This document shows positions 59,604-64,000 of a stretch of DNA of 64,000 nt, piece by piece; the stretch's first letter is position 1; every line of letters starts with the position of its first letter. The translations under genes were made by a program, and so were the position numbers. A model generated the notes under the pieces. The model worked only from the letters and a program-made list of their open reading frames with translations, ran no database searches and had not been told where the DNA came from. The DNA comes from UBA11889 sp046582115 (GTDB lineage Bacteria; Pseudomonadota; Gammaproteobacteria; Pseudomonadales; Azotimanducaceae): assembly GCA_046582115.1 (NCBI GenBank), contig JAYGFA010000088.1, positions 1 through 64,000 of the forward strand, written 5' to 3'.

Positions 59604-61802
59604 TCAGTCCAACTGCTCGAGATTTGCATAACCAGGCATGAGCCACTTCGACCCCACCTGGGCAAAATTCACCTGTACGCGAGCCCGCTCCCCCTGACCC
59701 TCGTATTGCAATACCACACCTTCACCAAATTTCTTATGGGCGACGCGCTGACCAATTTGTAATTCTCCTTCGGCTTTTGAAGCATTGGCATCTACTCCTA
59801 CTTTTCCCACGCCAAGTGCTTTGGTCATAGCACCGCCGAGGCGCACTTCCTCAAGGTACTCTTTCGGTATTTCGATAAGAAACCGCGAGGGTCCATTGTA
59901 GGAATCCGTGCCGTAAAGACGACGTATTTCCGCATAGGTCAAATAGAGCTGACGCATCGCGCGGGTTACCCCGACGTACGCAAGACGGCGCTCCTCTTCC
60001 ATACGCCCCGGTTCCTCGAGTGACATACGATGCGGGAACAGGCCCTCTTCCATACCGGATAGAAACACCAGCGGAAATTCCAATCCTTTAGCCGAATGTA
60101 GCGTCATCAATTGCACCGAGGGGCCAACTTCTGCCTGGTGCTCGCCACCTTCGAGCGCGGCTTGGTCGAGAAATTCATTTAGTTCAGTGACGGGCTCGTT
60201 GTCACTACCATCTTCTGCCAGTGGAAAGACCAAGTCGTCCCTAAACTGGCGACAGGCCACGAAGAGCTCTTCTAAGTTTTCCTTGCGGGCAAGCCCACGT
60301 TCGCCACGTTCTTTTAGGTGGTATTCGATTAAGCCGGAGACCTCCACGCAGCGCTCTGCAATGATGTGTAGCGGAGCATCATTCAACTCCGCAGCCAGCT
60401 CATCAATAAGGCCCAAGAATTTCGAGAGAAGTGTTGCCGGTCGACTTTTAAACAGCTTTTCGTTCAACCCTTCTTTTGTGGCTTGCCATAGCGATATGCC
60501 GCGAGTCCTCGCGACTCCACGGAGTGCATCTAACGTTTTGTCGCCGATACCACGTGGCGGTGTATTGATCACACGTTCGAACGCGACATCAGAGTGACGA
60601 TCGCTTACGAGTCGCATGTATGCCAGCGCGTTTCGAATCTCCGCCCTCTCGAAAAAACGGAATCCACCATATATTCGGTAAGGTATATCACTGCGCAACA
60701 GAGCTTCTTCTAAGACCCGTGACTGCGCATTACTTCTGTAGAGAATAGCCACTTCGTCCGCACTCGCGCCTTGATCGATCCACTCTTGAGTGCGGTCCGC
60801 AATAAATCGAGCTTCGTCTTGTTCGTTGTACCCCGAGTAAACGCGTATTGAGTCGCCGGCGCCGGCGTCGGTCCATAGCTCTTTGCCCAGACGATTTACA
60901 TTGTTGCCAATGAGCGCATTAGCAGCCGAGAGTATCGTGCCCGTCGATCGGTAATTTTGTTCCAGGCGAATGACATCCACGGGGCTAAAGTCTTTCGAAA
61001 ATTGGTGAATATTTTCGACCCGGGCGCCACGCCAGCCGTATATTGATTGATCATCGTCGCCCACCGCCATGATGCGGCCAGATTTCCCAGCAAGTACTCG
61101 TAGCCATGCATATTGAATCGCGTTGGTATCCTGGAACTCATCGACCAACAAGTGACTAAATCGACGCTGATAATGCGCAAGCAACTCTGGATTTTCCAGC
61201 CACAGCTCGTGGCTTCTAAGCAGAAGTTCCGCAAAGTCGACCAGGCCACCCTGCTGACATAAAGCTTCGTATGACTCATACACCTTGAGATGTGTTATTT
61301 CGAATAAGTCGTCGGAAGCCGGCACTTGGTTTGCCCGTCGTCCCTCGTCTTTCTGCCCATTGATGAACCAGACCGCCTGCCGCGGTGGCCACTTATGTTC
61401 GTCCAGGTCAAATGTTCGCATCACGCGTTTCACAAGACGCAATTGGTCATCCGCATCAAGTATCTGAAAATTTTGTGGTAGTCCGGCTTCCTGCCAATGC
61501 ATTCGCAACAGTCGATGGGCAATACCGTGAAACGTTCCTACCCAAAGTGTTCGACCCGACATATTGAGGAGAGTTTCTGCTCGCGAACGCATTTCGGCAG
61601 CCGCTTTGTTCGTGAAGGTGACAGCCATCACACTCTGTGGCGTTGCGCCTTCGGCCGCGACGAGCCAAGCAATCCGGTGAACGAGCACTCGAGTCTTCCC
61701 GGAACCCGCTCCGGCGACGATTAAATGGTTGCCTACAGGGGCTGTTACCGCTTCGCGCTGACGCTCATTTAAGCCATCTAGAATGGTTGATATGTCTTCC
61801 AA
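59604..61802 (-). CDS. uvrD: DNA helicase II UvrD
   Basis: 732 residues from a TTG at 61802, against ~720 in E. coli. 3'-5' helicase for nucleotide-excision and mismatch repair. Motifs run LNERQREAVTAP (Q motif), VAGAGSGKTRVLVHR (Walker A), LLVDEFQDTNAIQY, VGDDDQSIYGWRGA, LEQNYRS, QLMTLHSAKGLEFPLVF and YVGVTRA. The C-terminal RVAHKKFGEGVVL Tudor-like segment binds RNA polymerase in E. coli. It lies in the minus-strand run glmU-glmS-uvrD-TRAP receptor. Confidence 0.96.
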   Translation of the reverse strand: MEDISTILDGLNERQREAVTAPVGNHLIVAGAGSGKTRVLVHRIAWLVAAEGATPQSVMAVTFTNKAAAEMRSRAETLLNMSGRTLWVGTFHGIAHRLLRMHWQEAGLPQNFQILDADDQLRLVKRVMRTFDLDEHKWPPRQAVWFINGQKDEGRRANQVPASDDLFEITHLKVYESYEALCQQGGLVDFAELLLRSHELWLENPELLAHYQRRFSHLLVDEFQDTNAIQYAWLRVLAGKSGRIMAVGDDDQSIYGWRGARVENIHQFSKDFSPVDVIRLEQNYRSTGTILSAANALIGNNVNRLGKELWTDAGAGDSIRVYSGYNEQDEARFIADRTQEWIDQGASADEVAILYRSNAQSRVLEEALLRSDIPYRIYGGFRFFERAEIRNALAYMRLVSDRHSDVAFERVINTPPRGIGDKTLDALRGVARTRGISLWQATKEGLNEKLFKSRPATLLSKFLGLIDELAAELNDAPLHIIAERCVEVSGLIEYHLKERGERGLARKENLEELFVACRQFRDDLVFPLAEDGSDNEPVTELNEFLDQAALEGGEHQAEVGPSVQLMTLHSAKGLEFPLVFLSGMEEGLFPHRMSLEEPGRMEEERRLAYVGVTRAMRQLYLTYAEIRRLYGTDSYNGPSRFLIEIPKEYLEEVRLGGAMTKALGVGKVGVDANASKAEGELQIGQRVAHKKFGEGVVLQYEGQGERARVQVNFAQVGSKWLMPGYANLEQLD

Positions 61803-61846
61803 CGACTCGTTATCTAACCCTGTGATGAATCCAACTTAAGGAAGTA

Positions 61847-61860
61847 GGGTTCTCGAACCC
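61847..61860. repeat. Perfect 14-base palindrome between glmS and uvrD
   Basis: GGGTTCTCGAACCC in the 72-base gap after glmS. On the minus strand the hairpin is followed by TACTTCC and not by a T-run, so at best it is a weak terminator or processing site between glmS and uvrD. Confidence 0.4.
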
Positions 61861-61874
61861 CCCACGACCCCAAT

Positions 61875-63710
61875 CTATTCTACTGTGACGGACTTCGCGA
61901 GGTTTCGGGGCTGATCAACGTCGGTACCTCGGAGAACGGCTACGTGATAGGCCAAAAGTTGGAGCGGTATCGCGTAGGTAATAGGAGCGAGCGCTTCGTG
62001 GATACTTGGGAGTTCAATAACCGAGACATCGTCCGATGAGTTGAAGCCGGCCGCAGCATCCGAAAAAACGTAAAGTCTTCCGCCACGCGCACGAACTTCC
62101 TGTAAGTTCGACCGGACTTTCTCAAGCAACTCATTCCCAGGTGCTATGGCAACCACCGGCATATCTTCATCTACAAGTGCTAAGGGACCATGTTTCAGTT
62201 CGCCCGCTGGATAGCCCTCTGCATGAATATATGCAACCTCTTTCAGTTTAAGGGCGCCTTCAAGGGCTATCGGATAAAGAGTCCCTCGTCCTAAAAATAG
62301 CGCGTTTGGCCGTTCCATAATCTCTTCGGCCATACTTGAGATTTGAGCTTCCAGGGAGAGGACTTCTTCTATTACTCTATCTAGTTCCGTAAGCGAGCGA
62401 ACCAGCTCAAGCTCTGTACTCCGGTTAAGTTTGTACCGTCTTCCGAGAAGAATTGTAAGCAGCATAAGATCGACGAGCTGGGCGGTGAATGCCTTTGTCG
62501 ACGCAACACCTATTTCCGTACCGGCATTCATGAAGAATGCGAATTCAGATTCGCGAGCAAGGCTGCTGGTTGGGACATTACATATCGTCATGGTGTGGCC
62601 AAACCCCGCATCTTCCGCAATACGAAGCGCTGCGAGTGTATCCGCCGTTTCACCCGACTGAGACAACGAGACAAATAGCGCTTTGGGTGGAACAACGAGC
62701 GATCGATAGCGAAACTCGGAGGCGATCTCGACGTTGCATGGAATTCCCGCGATTTCCTCCATCCAGTATCGCGCCACACTAGCCGCGTAATAACTGGTTC
62801 CGCAGCCCACAAGCGTTATTGATTCTGTCTCATCGAGAATACTTGAGGCTTCTACTCCTAACGCTGCCTCTAACACCCTTTCGGCGCCGATTCGGCCTTC
62901 GAGCGTGCGCCGAACGACATGAGGTTGCTCATGAATTTCTTTCAGCATGTGATGTCGATATGCACCCTTATCCGTCTCGTCCGTTCCCGTCTGTACGCGA
63001 ACCGATGTACGTATCACCGACTCATCATCAACGTTCCAGAAGGACAAGGCATCGGCAGTTATATCGACCAGATCGCCCCCTTCAAGATATATGAACCGAT
63101 CCGTTACTGGCCGTAACGCCAATACGTCTGATGCAATGAAGTGCTCCCCGATACCAATCCCAACGACGAGCGGACTTCCTAATCGGGCTGCAATGATTCG
63201 CCCAGGTTCGTCGCGACACATTACGCCGATAGCGTACGCGCCCTCGAGGCGTTGGATGGCATCTTTAACAGCTCTCAGAAGATCTCCCGATGCCTCGTAG
63301 TAAGAATCTACAAGATGAACGATGACTTCGGAGTCTGTTTCGGATGTAAACGTGCATCCTGCGGCCTTTAGCTCGTCACGAAGCACCTCGAAATTCTCGA
63401 TGATGCCATTATGGACCAAACAGATGCGGTCATTAGAAATGTGTGGATGGGCATTCTCTTTGCTGGGTGCACCATGCGTAGCCCAGCGCGTATGCGCAAT
63501 CCCACTATGTCCGCTCATCGGTGCGCGCTTCACGTCCTCTCGAAGTTCGGCGACCTTGCCGAGAGTACGTCTACGGTCGATCGGAGTGGCCCCGTTTACT
63601 TGGACCGCGATACCCGCTGAGTCATAGCCTCGGTATTCAAGGCGCTGTAGCCCAGCGAGCAAGATCTCGTGTACATCACGATGTGCTGTCGCACCTACAA
63701 TGCCACACAT
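61875..63710 (-). CDS. glmS: Glutamine--fructose-6-phosphate aminotransferase GlmS
   Basis: 611 residues, the normal size. Makes glucosamine-6-phosphate, the first step to UDP-GlcNAc for peptidoglycan and LPS. The N-terminal glutaminase has the nucleophile C2 (MCGIVGATA) and GLQRLEYRGYDSAG. Two SIS isomerase domains follow, with VSLSQSGETADTL, ASTKAFTAQ and GELKHGPLALV, and the C-terminal RGTDVDQPRNLAKSVTVE. It follows glmU by 18 bases, the standard pair. There is no glmS ribozyme in this short gap. Confidence 0.98.
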   Translation of the reverse strand: MCGIVGATAHRDVHEILLAGLQRLEYRGYDSAGIAVQVNGATPIDRRRTLGKVAELREDVKRAPMSGHSGIAHTRWATHGAPSKENAHPHISNDRICLVHNGIIENFEVLRDELKAAGCTFTSETDSEVIVHLVDSYYEASGDLLRAVKDAIQRLEGAYAIGVMCRDEPGRIIAARLGSPLVVGIGIGEHFIASDVLALRPVTDRFIYLEGGDLVDITADALSFWNVDDESVIRTSVRVQTGTDETDKGAYRHHMLKEIHEQPHVVRRTLEGRIGAERVLEAALGVEASSILDETESITLVGCGTSYYAASVARYWMEEIAGIPCNVEIASEFRYRSLVVPPKALFVSLSQSGETADTLAALRIAEDAGFGHTMTICNVPTSSLARESEFAFFMNAGTEIGVASTKAFTAQLVDLMLLTILLGRRYKLNRSTELELVRSLTELDRVIEEVLSLEAQISSMAEEIMERPNALFLGRGTLYPIALEGALKLKEVAYIHAEGYPAGELKHGPLALVDEDMPVVAIAPGNELLEKVRSNLQEVRARGGRLYVFSDAAAGFNSSDDVSVIELPSIHEALAPITYAIPLQLLAYHVAVLRGTDVDQPRNLAKSVTVE

Positions 63711-63728
63711 ACTCTAGTCTTCGTCCCG

Positions 63729-64000
63729 TTACTTGCGCTTGGTCGGCGGTACCCAACCCTGAATGTTGCGTTGTCGCGCCCGACCGACGGCAAGATCCTC
63801 TGAGTCCACCTTCGACGTAATCGTTGATCCAGCGGCTACGTACGCACCATCACCAATAGCGAGCGGTGCGACAAGGGTGCTGTTGGTCCCTACGAATACA
63901 CCATCCCCAATATGTGTTTCATTCTTATCCACACCATCGTAGTTACACGTAATGGTGCCAGCACCGATATTGCATTCGGCTCCAATGGTGCTATCGCCGA
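63729..64000 (-). CDS. glmU: GlmU C-terminal fragment (partial, 5' part off the right edge)
   Basis: The last 89 codons of the bifunctional N-acetylglucosamine-1-phosphate uridyltransferase / glucosamine-1-phosphate acetyltransferase. GAGTITCNYDGVDKNETHIG, GVFVGTNSTLVAPLAIGDGA and VAAGSTITSKV are the hexapeptide coils of the acetyltransferase domain. The C-terminus GWVPPTKRK is typical. It makes UDP-GlcNAc from the product of GlmS after GlmM. Confidence 0.96.
   Translation of the reverse strand, partial: GDSTIGAECNIGAGTITCNYDGVDKNETHIGDGVFVGTNSTLVAPLAIGDGAYVAAGSTITSKVDSEDLAVGRARQRNIQGWVPPTKRK

Noticed and set aside
61840..61875. tRNA T-arm (GGGTTCGAGAACCC) between glmS and uvrD
   Set aside because: No anticodon or acceptor arms and no CCA at suitable distance on either strand; it is only a palindrome.
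1..64000. Insertion sequences, prophage, toxin-antitoxin or defence islands
   Set aside because: No transposase, integrase, restriction, CRISPR or toxin-like genes are visible, nearly all space is filled by housekeeping genes, and no terminal repeats were noticed.

Overview
The window is a gene-dense chromosomal segment of a gammaproteobacterium with no mobile elements, CRISPR arrays, rRNA or tRNA genes that I could recognise. By eye the base composition is close to balanced. The lineage call rests on the gene content and order: zapA / 6S RNA / 5-formyl-THF cyclo-ligase, rppH-ptsP, lgt-thyA-folA, ftsY-ftsE-ftsX-rpoH, mutM-rpmG-rpmB next to coaBC-algC-argB, gmk-rpoZ-spoT-recG, and glmU-glmS-uvrD. 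These blocks resemble a Pseudomonas-type chromosome, but many genes usually found between them are missing. This suggests a non-enteric, moderately streamlined, probably free-living lineage. I cannot name the order.

Layout. 1-3.7 kb (minus): NAD-kinase-like protein, fabV, hemE, VanZ-like. 3.9-4.8 kb: dapD. 4.8-6.9 kb (minus): lgt-thyA-folA. 7-8.6 kb: an NRDE-family protein and a short-chain dehydrogenase that lacks the usual catalytic residues. 8.7-11.5 kb (minus): rppH-ptsP. 11.6-13.7 kb: a DUF255 thioredoxin/glycosidase-like gene cut in two by an in-frame TAA. 13.7-17.7 kb: gcvH, a ubiquinone-pathway hydroxylase, a small coiled-coil protein, zapA, 6S RNA with its terminator, fau, def. 17.8-22.2 kb: SDR, ilvA, rpiA and a D-2-hydroxyglutarate-type dehydrogenase. 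22.3-28.3 kb: tkt-pgk, and divergently metK-metF-rsmE. 28.4-36.2 kb: a long plus-strand run from gshB to hemW (glutathione, RNA and proline functions, metX-metW, rdgB). 36.3-40.8 kb (minus): ftsY-ftsE-ftsX-rpoH, a frameshifted DUF423 gene, trmB. 40.8-48.6 kb: rsmD, coaD, rpmB-rpmG-mutM, coaBC-algC-argB, a decayed slmA, rph-pyrE. 48.7-54.2 kb: gmk-rpoZ-spoT-ridA-recG. 54.2-64 kb: a dicarboxylate-type symporter with rubredoxin, ubiA, a TRAP transporter, uvrD, glmS and the 3' end of glmU.

Most of this is housekeeping: methionine/SAM, one-carbon and folate, cell-envelope precursors, CoA, nucleotide and DNA-repair functions, packed into operons with one- to four-base start/stop overlaps. I found no obviously new multi-gene system.

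The points worth following are regulatory and evolutionary. A perfect CIRCE operator overlaps the likely promoter of rpoH, so the heat-shock sigma factor appears to be under HrcA control. Two genes (mutM, very clearly; recG, probably) appear to start at CTG directly behind or overlapping the upstream stop codon. slmA (clear) and possibly yicC and radC survive only as remnants at their ancestral positions. The DUF255 and DUF423 genes are each interrupted by a single change. About one third of the genes use a non-ATG start.
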